Shown here piece after piece: positions 48,196 to 61,349 of a DNA stretch of 64,000 nt. The translations under genes were made by a program, and so were the position numbers. Source of the stretch: Axinella damicornis (Eukaryota; Porifera; Demospongiae; Axinellida; Axinellidae); the NCBI GenBank assembly GCA_963931865.1, contig OZ007505.1, forward strand, positions 2,102,244 through 2,166,243, read 5' to 3'. The notes under the pieces are model-generated. The model was not told the DNA's origin, ran no database searches, and was given only the letters and a program-made list of their open reading frames with translations. Position 1 is the stretch's first letter. Every line of letters begins with the position of its first letter.

Positions 48196-51100
48196 ATGGG
48201 AGCAGCTCTCTCAAGCCGCGCAGAGTGGACGTCTGCAAGCGAGAAGGGTGGAAAGCTGGACTTCAGCAAGACAAATGAAGCATTACTCCTGGAAATTCTG
48301 AAATATACAGAAAAGCTATGCAAGGACCACCCCCGGGAAGCATCGGTGACATTCAAACGCCCTTTTGTTTGGCAGACCTCTCTCAGCCTGGAAAATTTCG
48401 ATGGCATGAGACATGGAGAGGAATACAGCTTTACGTGAGTGCTAGTGGTAGGCGCCAGTGGTAAAGCATGCATTATACTGCAGCGATGGTGTGCATTATT
48501 TGGGATCTGGACCCTCTGCTCTCGATCTCTTGGCTACTGCAAGTCTGTTTTGCTGCCTCAATTTTTATACATCACTTGCATACAGTAACCTAGTCTCAGT
48601 ACCAGACTCGCGCACAGGAGAGTGTCTGCCTGATTGCCTATACACGACCCATCTGACACCCACAGGGGAAGTTCACTCTCATAAACCCTACAGTCACAGC
48701 TGTGGCTTGCAGTTGGTCAATGGTTAAAGCCACTCATAAAGTGCAGTCAACTGTCAAAGCGGCTTAGAAGAATATGGAGCCGCAGCGCTGTGGTTCGCAC
48801 ATATGTATCGGTGGATCAGGGGAGGTCACACCCATAGACTCTATAGTCACAGCTGCAACCGCAGGTCAAAGCTTTGACCAGCTCTTTTTGTTGTTTGACT
48901 GTGCTGAGTTTCCCCCATTGACCTTCGATGCACATTCCACACTTCCATATAGTAAATTTTCCAAGGCATTAGGTAATCCACTTACAGGGTAGTTTACTTA
49001 ACACCTTGGGATAGCACCTTGGAATAGCAAGTCATATCATGACTATATTATCTATGGTCATAATTATATGTAGTCTCGTTCCCAGACCCCAACCCGCGAG
49101 AAAAGGGGTCTGGGGACAATGCTACAGTCAGCTCGACCCTATGACGTTGATGTCTGGAATGTGGGATGGCCAATCAGAGTTTAGCTAGAGCAATAAATTG
49201 CTTCGCAGTTTCCGTGTCGGCTAAGTAGACTTGATAGATATAGCCCAGAACGACGTGAAGAGGAGTGCTGCCTTCGTTAGTACAAAGAATATCTCTCACC
49301 GCTTTACTGGGCATCATCAAACATGTCGAATTTGCCATTTTCATCTGGAATCTACTGATTACGTCATCGTGGTCACGCCCCTCGAAGGTCAGGCAGCATG
49401 TGGCAATGTCCCCAGACCCCTTTTTCGCACGTGCGCGTTCGGGGTCTGGGAACGAGACTAAATTATATGGGCAGTCGACCAGACTCTCCGCCGTGTGTGG
49501 AAGTCTGTTACCGAGACTAACAGTAACCAGCCTATTGGTCTAGCATGGCTTACAAGACAGCTACATGTACATGTACTTGACAGCACCCTGTTCATAACCA
49601 CATCAAGAGAAATTGGAGACCAGCGGAGAGGAGGTTGGGGGGTGGGTAGGGAAGCATTAGCTAACTACTCAACGGAACTTCATCTACTTCTTACTGCTGT
49701 TACTCTTCAGTGATACAGGTTTTGTGTCAGCTGCCAAGGAAGAGAGTGGTGATCCCCATCTGAGTGTAGTGAAGGTACCATCTTTTTTCTTGCAATCGCA
49801 TTAAACTTGTACTACGATGTCATGGGGTTTTGTTGTTACTACCCACACATTTTGTCCGTCCACAAGCATTTGTTCCATTCTGAAGATATCCGTAGTCTAT
49901 CAGGTTACACTTTGAATTATTGATTGTACTTGGCCGAAGTGTGAGTGAGTCATTGCGTTTAGCAACTGCCATCAACTATCCAAGGTATAGAAGATTTGTA
50001 GGTGAGGCCTATTAAACAATGTCTAAATGGTGATGGAAATTGCTCTGTACAATTGAGTTCTGTACTTGGAAGGCTAGATTTGTAGAGTAATCTCTGATGT
50101 TCAACTTATGTCCAGGTAGAGGATGGGCTAGAAATCCGAGCTCTGAATTTCAAGCAGCTGCACAAGGTCCTCAGCTGTGCAGGAGATAAGAAGCTGAGGG
50201 AAGTTCAGCTTTGCTTGGAAGGTACGTATATACTGGACAGAGATCTCCTTACTCTATTGTGCCACGTAATGCATGTGGATCTTTTCACTGCACTGGGTTT
50301 ACCCCTCCCCGTAAGATTTCATACCAGGACAGTACTGCTGTCACTGATACTTCCCATTGGCTATCCCTCATACCACCCTGGTGATCCATCGATATGCATT
50401 GGATCGTCCCCAAGCCTAAAATTTTGGCTTAATTGACATGCCAAAATGTGGTAGGAAATGGTTTCCAAAATGTGCCGATTTTGGTGTGTGAACATCCCTG
50501 TGTTGTGTACATGTGCAGCTAGGGTGAGCGATGAAGATCTAGTACATGTAGTATGTTGCTGTTTCTCACTGCAGCCAACCAGGACCCAGTTGCGACCATC
50601 ATGGGACCAGCGTTTGCCTCGATGGGAGGAGTACCAGGGAGCAACAGCACCCTGCTGGAAGTTCATGAGCGTCTGGCAAGGGAGAGGGCTCTTGGCAGTG
50701 AGGGAGAGACGGCAGACCAGCTGGACTCCTCCTTTCGGTTGATGCTGCTGATCAACAGCCTGGACCTGAAGCTGCTGCACAATTCCATCAAAGAGATGGG
50801 AAAGTAAGTTCTTTAAAGTAGTAGTAATTAACTGTACATATTGTGACACCATGACAGCATGAAAGAAATTGGTATCTGTGGTGCTTGGGGCCTGCCCAAA
50901 TATATTGATAACCCTTGCACCAGATGTAAAGTGCCTACGTAGCCAATATTCGTTGTGGTTCTCATCCCTTCATATAGTGGTACGTGTATTCAAGTGGAGT
51001 TGGGGTCATTCTACTCTTCATTCTTAAAAGCTAGTCTTTCCAATGATTAGCAATCTTAGCTCTGGAACACATGCCAATCCAGTATATAATTGGATTTCCA

Positions 51101-54100
51101 TTTAAGTGGGTGGGACTCTGTCTCCACTTTGTGGAAGTTGAATGGATGAAATAGTCGGGCAAAATAATAAGCACCTTTCCCTTTTTACAAAACCGTTGCT
51201 TACTGGATGTTACGTCAAAGAATGTTTGTTAGTCGTGTGTCTGTCACCATTCTACAGGGAAGTTCGCCTTTCACCAGAAGCTGTACAGGTAACACACTAG
51301 AATTGCATGATGAATATAGTTTATGTTGTTAGGCTGGTAGAAGTTGGAAGGAATTTAATCTCCTTGGCTCAGACCTGTTGGTGACAGGACTGAGATTCGT
51401 GTGTGGAAAGTGCATGGCTGATGGCAGTATTGGTATTCAAGACTGAATTCCCAAGTAATAGTTGAGCTGTTAGTGCATGAGTGCCTCGTATTTGATGTAC
51501 CCCTCACCACGCAAATTCTACTGCACTGCTGTATTCAGTATTCACATTTTTATATACCCCCTTACAGACCGAAATGGAGTTGCTAAAGCAGTTCAGTGGA
51601 GAGGGGGAGAATGGCTGCCTGAAAGAGATAACCTTCACCTCAGGTACAGGAACGGCTAACTGGTGTGGTGTTGTGGTAGGTCACTGAGCAATGGTGGGAT
51701 GGGTACGAGTCCTTGTTCCCCACTCCCACTACAGCTACAATACAACATACATGGTTATAGGATTTTGACATAGCGTGCATGTGCCGAGCAAGCTCAGGTT
51801 CGTCCCAACAATGCTCTAGTGTTTATGTACACTCTCCATGCAGAGATGGTGTTCTCCAATGGCTGCCGGGCCCCTCCCTGGAGGCAGGTGCTTGGGGACA
51901 TATGCTATATCCAGGTGCTACCGTTTGAAAGAGACCCATTCTGTATCACTGCCAGCACAGAGGGATATTACATCAACAAGGTACCCAAGTCCCTTGCTGC
52001 TAGCTTTGGACATTTCTGTCCAGTCTGTGTAGCAAGCAGAGATTGTGCATATGTTCAGATAACTCAATACCTCAGCGCTAGCAAGCTAAGAGACATGCAG
52101 TCCGTTGCCTTTCATATAATTATGCTACGCTACACAATTAGTCTATGTATTGTGTAAGTGCATGTTCATATATCTGCAGGGTATTAACGCATCGGGTGAA
52201 GTTGAGCATGAGCGTGTGGGGGAGGTGTACACAACACTGGTTGGACTGCTCAAGGCTAAAAGCAAGCACTTTGCTACCACCATTGGAAAACAGGTAATTA
52301 GCCAAGCCATCTTATGCCATTCTTATATACTGCTAGCCTCATTCCCACATTATCCCTGGCAGAGTCTATTCACTGCCACTGGTACATGTACCTTTCCTAT
52401 GTACATACGTATCATATAGGAATTCATCTACACCGAAGAAGCTGATGATGGGGGTGCCATGGAGATAGGTCCCCAGGAAGTGCCCCTCCATGAGATCCAG
52501 GACTCCACCAAACACACCCCACACTCACGGCAGGAACAGACGCCAGCCACTCCTGCAAGGTGTGCATATTTGCTACAAATGGTAACTTGTGGTGAGTTGT
52601 GTTAGCCAAATAGCTGCTGACCATTAAGTGCATATGCTCACACTGCTGTTGCTTGGATCTTTGAAATACAGACGTATTGAGTTGTGATGGCCGTATGAGA
52701 TGTAAATGCGAGTTATTGCTCAGCGACTGCTGTCAGTGTGTCATAATTTTTTTTTTCATCAGCTTCTACAATGCCATAGAGTGTGTGTGGCTCCCTCAGC
52801 TTTGTATTAATTGCTGCAGTTATGGCCATAGATGCCTGTAGTGAATGAGCTGTGTTCTAACGGGAGGCTCTTGGCTCTTGGGGTATACCTGTAGTATGTT
52901 TGTTGCTAGCTTCGTTCCCACGCCATTCGGGCCTGGGAACGAGTCTATAGTAGTTTGTTGCATGCTTTCTTGACGCTATCACTGCTACCACCATACAGGA
53001 CTCCCCAGAAGAAGGCTGCTCTCGCAGATTGGAAGAAGAATCCAAAGAGTCCATTTGAGGGAACTCGGGGCAGCCAGGAGCCTTCTCAGAAGTGGAAGTC
53101 CCTGGAGCTCACTAATGAGATGTTCTACACTGCACCCCAGAGCCCACCTAAGACCAGGTAAGACATTCATGATCTGTTAACTGCATCAGTTTTTATGTTA
53201 CCCTGTGTTGGTATCCGTTTGCTCAGCTCTAAGAAGCTCAGGGCTGAGGTGGTGTCTCCTCCAGGAGCCAAGACCAACAAATCAGCATCCTCAATGAAGT
53301 CCAAATCCCAGTGAGCGCCTGCTTGCATGAATTGTAATCTGTAAGTGCTTGTATAAGTTCGAACCATGGAATTGATTTGGTACTATAATGGACGTTTTAT
53401 TGTTTCCCTAGAATGCAAACATTAAGTAACTCTATTTTCTTGTTAGCATGAGTCGCAGGTCAGCACACCAGTCACCAGTAGAGGTGGAAGACAGTGAGAG
53501 CAGCTCTGAGGCCAGTGATGAGGAGGAACAGCATGAGAGACGACCGGTAAGGAGGGCAGAGAGGGTGTCATTGGGTAGGAGTGGGGAGGTGGGAAGAAAG
53601 AGAAGGTGGATGACGATATACACTGCATCATGCCTCACACTGCATGTGTACTTGTGGCCTGGCCAAGTGTGTTTGAGCATGCAACTGAGATGTGAAGATG
53701 TTGAGTACGCTCACTGTTCGACTCCACATGCAGCTGCTCTAGCTCTGCAAGCCCTCAATTAAGGCACGTGCTGCACACTCGTCCCCCGATATGTGAGGTT
53801 GAAAATCTCGCATCATCCTCGTGGCTACATAATGATCGAAAAACTCGAGCAGCCTACCCAAAACCCACAACACAATTGATGATCATTTGTAAGTGTGACC
53901 GACAACATACTGAGAATAGATTCCTCATTCAGAACCTCGTGCTAATGTGTGTTTCCCCCAAAGCTGACAAGAAAGAGGAGGCAAAGAACAAAACATATGA
54001 CCACCACATCAAAGGATATTAGCACATGTATAGATATGCCATGTTATTTTCAAATTCTAGTACTCGTATATACTTGCAAGCTTTGGTATACTTCACACCC

Positions 54101-57100
54101 AGGAGTCTAATGCAGACCTGCCCAGTGAGTATTGGCAGATCCAGAAGCTGATCAAATACCTCAAGGTGATCTTCTAATGGAGTTACATACTAGCCACTGC
54201 AGCGTATTAATGCTAGTGAGAGGCCACTGAAGGCTGTGGGAGGTGGACAGCTACTGCTAAATGGCAAACACTTTTACCATTTAGTGTGCTCTTCCAAGTT
54301 CAGCGTAATACGTAAATGGCCCCTCACTGGTGACTCATGGACAGTGAGCTAGCTACCGGACGATCCTCTCCAGTTTTACCTTACTGCAGTGCAGGCAATC
54401 AATAATGGGATGTGGGAAGGGCCTAAGAAGGCTAGACGTGTACTGTATATGTAAAGTAGCTCTCTTCCTCCGTCGCGATAGTAACTGTCGTCATATCAAC
54501 CTGTTTCCCACCTTGTAATGCAGGGTGGAAACCAGACAGCAACAGTAATTGCACTGTGTTCCTTGATGGACTTTGACCTCAGCCAGGAGTCCTCCCAGCT
54601 GGCCATCCGGGACTCTGGAGGGCTGGATCTGCTGATCAACATGCTGGAGACGGACGATGTCAAGTGCAAGATTGGCACCCTCAAAATCCTCAGGGAGATC
54701 TCAGAGAACAACCAGACACGCAAGGCCATGGTCAACCTTGGAGGTGAACTTTAACCCTTGCTGCCATTGAACTCTGAATTAGCCAGTTGAGTTTGTCAAC
54801 ATGGTTTGTTGATGCTCTCACTGTGTGTCTCTTTGACTTAGGCTTACCAACATTGGTACAGATTCTCTCCTCCCCAAACCGTGAGCTTAAGTGCCTGGCT
54901 GCTGAGACCATTGCCAACGTTGCCAAGTTCAAGAGAGCAAGGCGTATTGTCCGGCAAAATGGAGGCATCCGGAGACTGGTTGGTGCTTGAGATCATATAA
55001 TACCTGCAGAATGTCAAACTTCAGACTAGGGTGTATGTATGTTACGTACATACGTACATGTCTAGTGTAACTACATGTAGCACTATACTTAGCTTAACTC
55101 ACAGAGGTGCTGATCTAGCCTTGTTCCCAGGCCATTTCCTACTCCATGTTTAGCTGCATACGTGACCTTTGAACTGCCCAGTCAAAAGGTCATGGATGCG
55201 GCTAAAAACGAAGCGGGAGACAGCCTGGGAACGAGGCTAGCACTGATCACCATTAGCTACATAATATAATTTACCTGCACTATGTATACAGCCTTGAATA
55301 CAGTGCTAGTATCTTATGTGTAACAGGTAAAGCTGATTGAGAACCCAGGCCGACCAGGAACTCCAGTGACAGGCGAGAGAACAGACTTGGAGGTGGCCAG
55401 GAGTGCAGCCCTCGGCCTGTGGAGCTGCTCCAAGAGCAGAAGCAACAAGATTGTGAGTGGTATTGCCAACGTTGCTGCTAATGGACTTGATCAGCTATTA
55501 GTGTAGTAATGACTCTCCTCCCGCATATCTAATATAAAAAAGCTCTAAATTTTTTGGCCTGGTGTATTGGATTTGTCCGTTCCTGCTCTCCTAACAGGCC
55601 CTCCTGAAGACAGGTGCAGTTCCTCTGCTAGGGAAGTTGCTGTCCACAGATAATGTGGATGTCCTCATTCCGGTCGTGGGCACACTGCAGGAGTGTGCAT
55701 CTGAGGTGAGAGTGTGTAGATACATGTACATCGTAGCCGCCCACACCTGCTGATTAGTGATTAATGTATCAGAGAGTCGTTAGATTCACTACGTACGTAG
55801 GGATGGCTAGCCTCTTCCCAGGCCACGCTCCAGCTTTTTCGTACTTGACAAAAGCTGGATGACTGGGACACTGCTGGTCTATCCTTTCTCGTGCCACACA
55901 CTCAGGAAGTTCTTGGTGGAGTGAACTGAAAAGCGAGAGAGGGTTTAGTGGATGTACTTAGCATTCACGACTTGCTGACCAATCAGATCAGGAGCAGTGT
56001 ACTTATATTATGTTACCTACAGGTCCAAAATTGCACATGCAGTTACTTCAGTTATGAGCCTTTCTCTTATCGGTGGTCACATACTTGGGTCCGAAACCAC
56101 GGAGTACTTGCTCTGTGACTGATCTCATCTTATCCCACTCTTCCAGCGTACATACCAGGAGTTGATCCATTCTGAGGGGATGGTGGAACATCTGGTACGT
56201 GGCCTCAAGACCACAAACAAGGAACTGCAGAAACACTGTGCCTCTGCCATATTTAAGGTAATACGTACCTCCAGCTAACACCTGCATTGCTGTGGTATAG
56301 CTGACCAATACGTACCTCCAGCTAACACCTGCATTGCTATGGTACAGCTGACCAATACGTACCTCCAGCTAACACCTGCATAGCTGTGGTACAGCTGACC
56401 AATACGTACCTCCAGCTAACACCTGGGGTATAGCTGATCAATACATACCTCCAGGTAACACCTGCATTGCTGTGGTACAGCTGACCAATACGTACCTATG
56501 TGTGCAGAAATAGTCCTCCGTTCAATAATCGGGCACTAGGGATCCTCCAATGCCCGGATACAAACTGCCCAAGGAATAATTATATCAAGTTGTAATACAG
56601 ACACAGTTAATCTGGGCACCAGTGGACGATGGCCTATTCTACTGTCTGCTTGTATTGAAAAGTAATTCAGTTTAGCAACAGCATCTAGCCTCTCCCTTGG
56701 CGGCAAAGGTGGCTATGATGATGAATTTTTGGCATTATTTTTAGGAGGGCATGAACATATGTCAGTGTATAACACACACGGAGAGTTTTCACTAGAATAC
56801 AATTGCCAACTTCACAACTTGCTTCAAGTGAAAATGGTACTTGGCCCATGTAGAGCTACCACTGGGCATGGTTTTGTGCAGAGAGCTAGCTCATGAGTCT
56901 GGCTGAACTATATATGCCATATAAGCAAGGCACACAAATGGCTGTCCTTCAATGAAGTCCAAATATATAAATGATAGCACTCTCGCTTCCAGCACAGACA
57001 TCAGACCATTGTTCGCTGTTGCCCTGATTTTTGCATCTGCATTGCAATTTGATGCATCCTTGAATGCTTTCTGCATGCATTTTGTGTTCATGTGCAGCAT

Positions 57101-60100
57101 CCAAGTATCTATGGCATCTGATTGATTCCCAATGTTGTATTATCCACTTGCGTTCCACTATGTTTCCGTCAGTGTGCAGAGGAGAAGGCAACCCGAACAC
57201 TTGTGCGTGAGCATGATGGCCTGGAGCCACTGGCCTCCCTGCTAAAGATGAAGGATGACAAAGACCTGCTCTGTGCTGTCACGGGGGCTGTGTGGAAGTG
57301 CAGCAAGAGCCCTGAGAATGTGGCAAAGTTAGTGTCTGTTCTAACTTCTCTCTGTTTGTGTGCGTACATCTATACGTATACAAAACGTTGGCTTGAAGAA
57401 CCATCAAAAAAGCATACACTTCATCATACCCCGTTATTGCATGTGTTGAAGCAATTCATTGAGGACTACAGCTAGGAATGGTGTTTCTATAGCCATTCAT
57501 CTCTCCTCACTTATCCCTGATAGATTCAAGGCACTGAAAGCCCTAGATAAGCTGGTGGGTCTGCTATCAAATCAACCTGAGGAGGTAAGTGACAGATTAT
57601 GAGTACGCAAGTGCAGGAAAGTGTTCTAGAGAATGGCTGCAGAATGTTTTGCTAGGAGCGGCTTGAGTTGCCAGCTAGGTGTATGTTTTTTTAGGGCACC
57701 ACATGTACCAACTTCCATAATGGTATACCAGCAGCTGATAGTGGCTAGGCTGTCTGGTGGTACACTATACCATTAACCTGCTATGAGATACTATACCACC
57801 CCATTCAAAGCAAGCAAAATAGCGATTGGGACTATACAAATCATACACATGCATGTAAAAAGCCACACCCACTTTTGTCAATTCTGTTGCTTGAGGCCTT
57901 CGGGAGAAGATTCAATGATTAACAGTTACTTATCTGCTGTTCATTATAGCTCTACCAACTTTAAAATAGAACATCGTCTCGCAAGTTGCTACCCTTACAC
58001 ACATACGTATCTGTCTTCCGGTAGGTGTTGGTAAACGTAGTGGGAGCACTGGGAGAGTGTGCTGCCAGAGACCCAGACAACAGGGTCACTATCCGGAAGG
58101 CTGGAGGAGTGTCCCCTCTTGTTCAGTTGCTTACTGGAACCAACCAGGCCTTACTCATCAACACTACTAAGGCTGTGGGAGCCTGTGCTCTGGAGGCAGA
58201 CAGCATGGCGTATGTTGCACGACTTGATTTCGAATATGATGATCTTCTTGTGTAATTGCTCGACTAAAATCATCTAAGTGCACTCTCTCTCTGCAGTGCT
58301 ATTGACAAACAGGATGGGGTGAGACTGCTGTGGTCACTACTGAAATCAACTAATCCTGAGGTTTGTATTGTCCAGCTGTATTCACCATTCATCCATTTGT
58401 ATTCATCCACTTGTACCTGGAATGATCTGTCGTAAGGTATACCTTATTAGGTTTCTTGCGGATGCCTTTGTCCACTAGCATTCATGATTTTTGGTAGCAC
58501 GTGGTCCAAATTTCTCCTCTTCAGTATCTATTGTGAAAAAAATTGCTGACACTGCCTTAACCCATTTTGCGTGAGGGCAGCCTCTGGTACTGTTACTGGT
58601 TCTGTTGCTCTATGCCCCCACACAGGTGCAAGCGTGTGCAGCCTGGGCTATATGCCCTTGCATTGAGAATGCCAAAGATGCTGGTGAATTGGTGCGGTCC
58701 TTTGTTGGTGGCCTGGAGCTGATTGTTGGTTTGCTGAAGTCACCTGACCACGAGGTCCTGGCCAGTGTGTGTGCTGCCATTGCCAAGATAGCCAAAGACG
58801 AGGAGAACCTTGGTGTGATCACTGACCATGGGGTGGTGCCACTCCTTGCAAAACTCACCAACACGGTGAGCTGCCTTTGTACCAGCAATGTGTCACTGAG
58901 AGTTAGTGGCTTGCACTTGCGCTGCAGATACTGAAATGTGACGGGATAGTACAAAAGAGACTACTTTCTATTTTCCTCCTTCATTTTATCATTTTACAAA
59001 CCCTCATACCTCCACAACCCTTTGAGAGAACGAACCGATTCACAGTACAGTACAGGTATACTAACCTTGAAACCGCTAGCAGTGATTCAGAAGCTCCCTG
59101 TATTCCAGAGATAGTACAGTTGTAGTGCCTTGGTAGTATATCCATTTCCCAAATCATTCTGAGCAATCAAAACTTTGCCCCATAACTCTCTCATGTGGTA
59201 CATATTGCTCAAAGTTTTAATTTCCACAATGATAAGCCTCCTGAGTTAACGTTCCATTACATACTGAATAGAAAACAGAAAATCAATGTGGATACTCACC
59301 TTGTGCCATTCAGCCCTGTTTGCTCCACCCATTAGTCAATTGAAGGGTGTGGCTTACGCATGACACGTTTCCACAAATCCAAGGGTACATCGTCTTCAGC
59401 ATTGCAAACAATACAACCAAAGTGAATGTATTATAACAGTGGAATTAGCCTTGAACCCGTATGCATGGCTACTGTGGATTATGTCCAACGGGAAGTTGTG
59501 TTTCAGTTTCTGTTAACTGTTCTTCTCTCGCCCATACCAGACTGATGACCACCTGCGAAAGCATCTTGCGGATGCGATTGCAAGGTAAATATGCACATGT
59601 GAGAAGTATTTGTTGCTAGAATGCATTGAGTGAACCATAATTATGCTTGTGTTTGAAACCTCAGGGAGTGCTTTTGTGATCATGTACCACAATTTCATAC
59701 CAGGTGCTGCATGTGGCGTAACAACCGTGTGGCGTTTGGTGAGGCAGCTGCAGTGGCTCCCCTGGTGAGCTACCTGCGGTCCCCAGACCCGGAGGTTCAC
59801 CGTGCAACTGCCTGTGCTCTCCATCAGCTCTCCAAGGATCCTGACAACTGCATAACTATGCATGATGCTGGAGTGGTTCAGGTGAGCAACTAGTGCAATA
59901 ACTACTTGTAGCCCAGTCTAGCCACTAGCCCCTCTCCACCCGGCCAGTCAAGTGGGCGCCCGGAGGGCAGAGGGTCTAGCAAACATTGCACTTGATTGTG
60001 TTTCATTGGTAGTATATCCATTTCCCAAATTATTCTGCGCAATCAAAACTTTGCCCCAAAACTCTCTCATGTGGTACATATGGCTCAAAGTTTCAATGAT

Positions 60101-60860
60101 AAGCCTCCTGAGTTCCATTACATACTGAATAGAAAACAGAAAATCTGGAATGTGGATACTCACCTTGTGCCATTCAGCCCTGTTTGCTCCACCCATTAGT
60201 CAATTGAAGGGTGACCAATCAGATCTCACTGAAGCGATTCGTTCCAATTTTATTCATGACTCTCGTGGTAGTAAACCGAGCCGCTCGCATGCGATCAGCC
60301 CGTCGGAGAGTGTCTAAAAGCCTACACTCAAGCTAAACTAGTCCAACCTGGATGCCTCCAAGGGTACAGAACTCGTCCTCAAATCTAGCTGGCACTTGAC
60401 CGGTTCACAGGTACAATAATTGGCATTCAAGAGAAACGTGATCTAGTGCAATGTTTGCTAGACCCTCTCCGCCTTCTGCGTGCGGCTTCACCATGTGCAC
60501 GTGTAACCGGCCTGGCGGAGAGCTAGGGGCTAGTGGCTAGATTGCTTGTAGCTCTGATAATGATGTTCATGCCTGCATGTCCGTACTGGATGGACAAGTA
60601 CAATTAACTATAGTTGTTCAGCAGTTTCATTTCAATTGCCTTTACCCTCCTGCTTAGTTTGAAGTGATTCTTTGCAGCTGCTTTATACATCAATGCAAGT
60701 TTCCCTGCATCCCTCATACAATCTAACCCTCCCAACCCCAATCCAGCCTCTTCTTCAGATGGTGGGCTCCCTGGATGCAGTACTGCAGGAGGCTGCTTCA
60801 GGGTGCATCAGTAACATCCGTCACCTGGCTCTTGCAAATGAGAAGGCCAAATTCAAGTAG
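48196..60860 (+). CDS. ODAD2: ARMC4 / ODAD2, copy B (complete, 26 exons)
   Basis: Exons: 48196-48434, 49711-49774, 50116-50221, 50575-50803, 51258-51288, 51568-51643, 51793-51980, 52180-52293, 52420-52559, 52999-53157, 53227-53310, 53447-53546, 54103-54165, 54524-54743, 54842-54978, 55327-55452, 55598-55705, 56147-56257, 57173-57327, 57524-57584, 58025-58209, 58297-58360, 58626-58865, 59541-59584, 59704-59881, 60747-60860. Every exon has the same length as in copy A and all splice sites are kept, so both copies predict 1,111 residues. Changes seen include KLCKDH for KLYKDH, LSCAG for LGYAG, and Pro-to-Ala and Lys-to-Thr changes in exon 9. Intact coding sequence with few replacements fits an allele or a very young duplicate. 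Function as for copy A. Confidence 0.93.
56258..56506. repeat. 47-bp minisatellite at ARMC4 exon 18 donor, copy B (about 5 units)
   Basis: Same unit and same start at the splice donor as 25,247-25,666, but with about four fewer units, including loss of the truncated unit seen in copy A near 25,597. Confidence 0.95.
59913..60544. mobile_element. 632-bp hAT-like MITE in ARMC4 intron 25, copy B only
   Basis: An 8-bp target duplication CTTGTAGC flanks it (59,905-59,912 and 60,545-60,552). The ends are long inverted repeats of about 80 bp: CAGTCTAGCCACTAGCCCCT ... GGGTCTAGCAAACATTGCAC, with the inverse at 60,450-60,544. Copy A has no element at the matching site (about 29,070). The interior 60,005-60,215 is nearly identical to ARMC4 intron 23 (about 59,130-59,350; copy A about 28,290-28,500). 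An 8-bp duplication is typical of hAT transposons. Confidence 0.85.
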
Positions 60861-61349
60861 CTCCATGCATTGTCTACACGTAGGTGTCATCGTAACATCA
60901 TTATGTGCTCAACAGTTATGTTTCTGTAGTAGGTGTACGTTGTACTACATAGTCTCCTTATAGTATTGACACAGCTAACAGGTTGCAAATTCCTGCATTA
61001 TTCCATGGCTGCATTATACTTTTGTCATGTAATATAACTCTTGAGAACTAGAACTGGAGTGCATGGTGCGATGTGCAAACGCAACTGCTTGTGTAATGTA
61101 ACTACTGCAATAATTACACAATTGCAACATGCACTAGCTCGATCATACAGTGCTTGATCATGAAGCTCGATCATACAGTGCTTGATCATGAAGCTCGATC
61201 ATACATGCAGTGCTTGATCATGAGCAAGCCTATATAATATTAGCATGCAGTCCTGACCCTGGCTCTCATCCAGCTCCTTTGATTCGCAATAATTATACCA
61301 CACAAAAACGGTACAAATGTTTCTTTATACACACAAAAGAACTGTGCTG
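60861..61349. other. Convergent intergenic spacer, ARMC4 / VPS25 (copy B)
   Basis: It is longer than in copy A (489 versus 313 bp), partly through three tandem units of about 30 bp (GCTCGATCATACAGTGCTTG + ATCATGAA) at 61,136-61,222. No gene seen. Confidence 0.6.
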
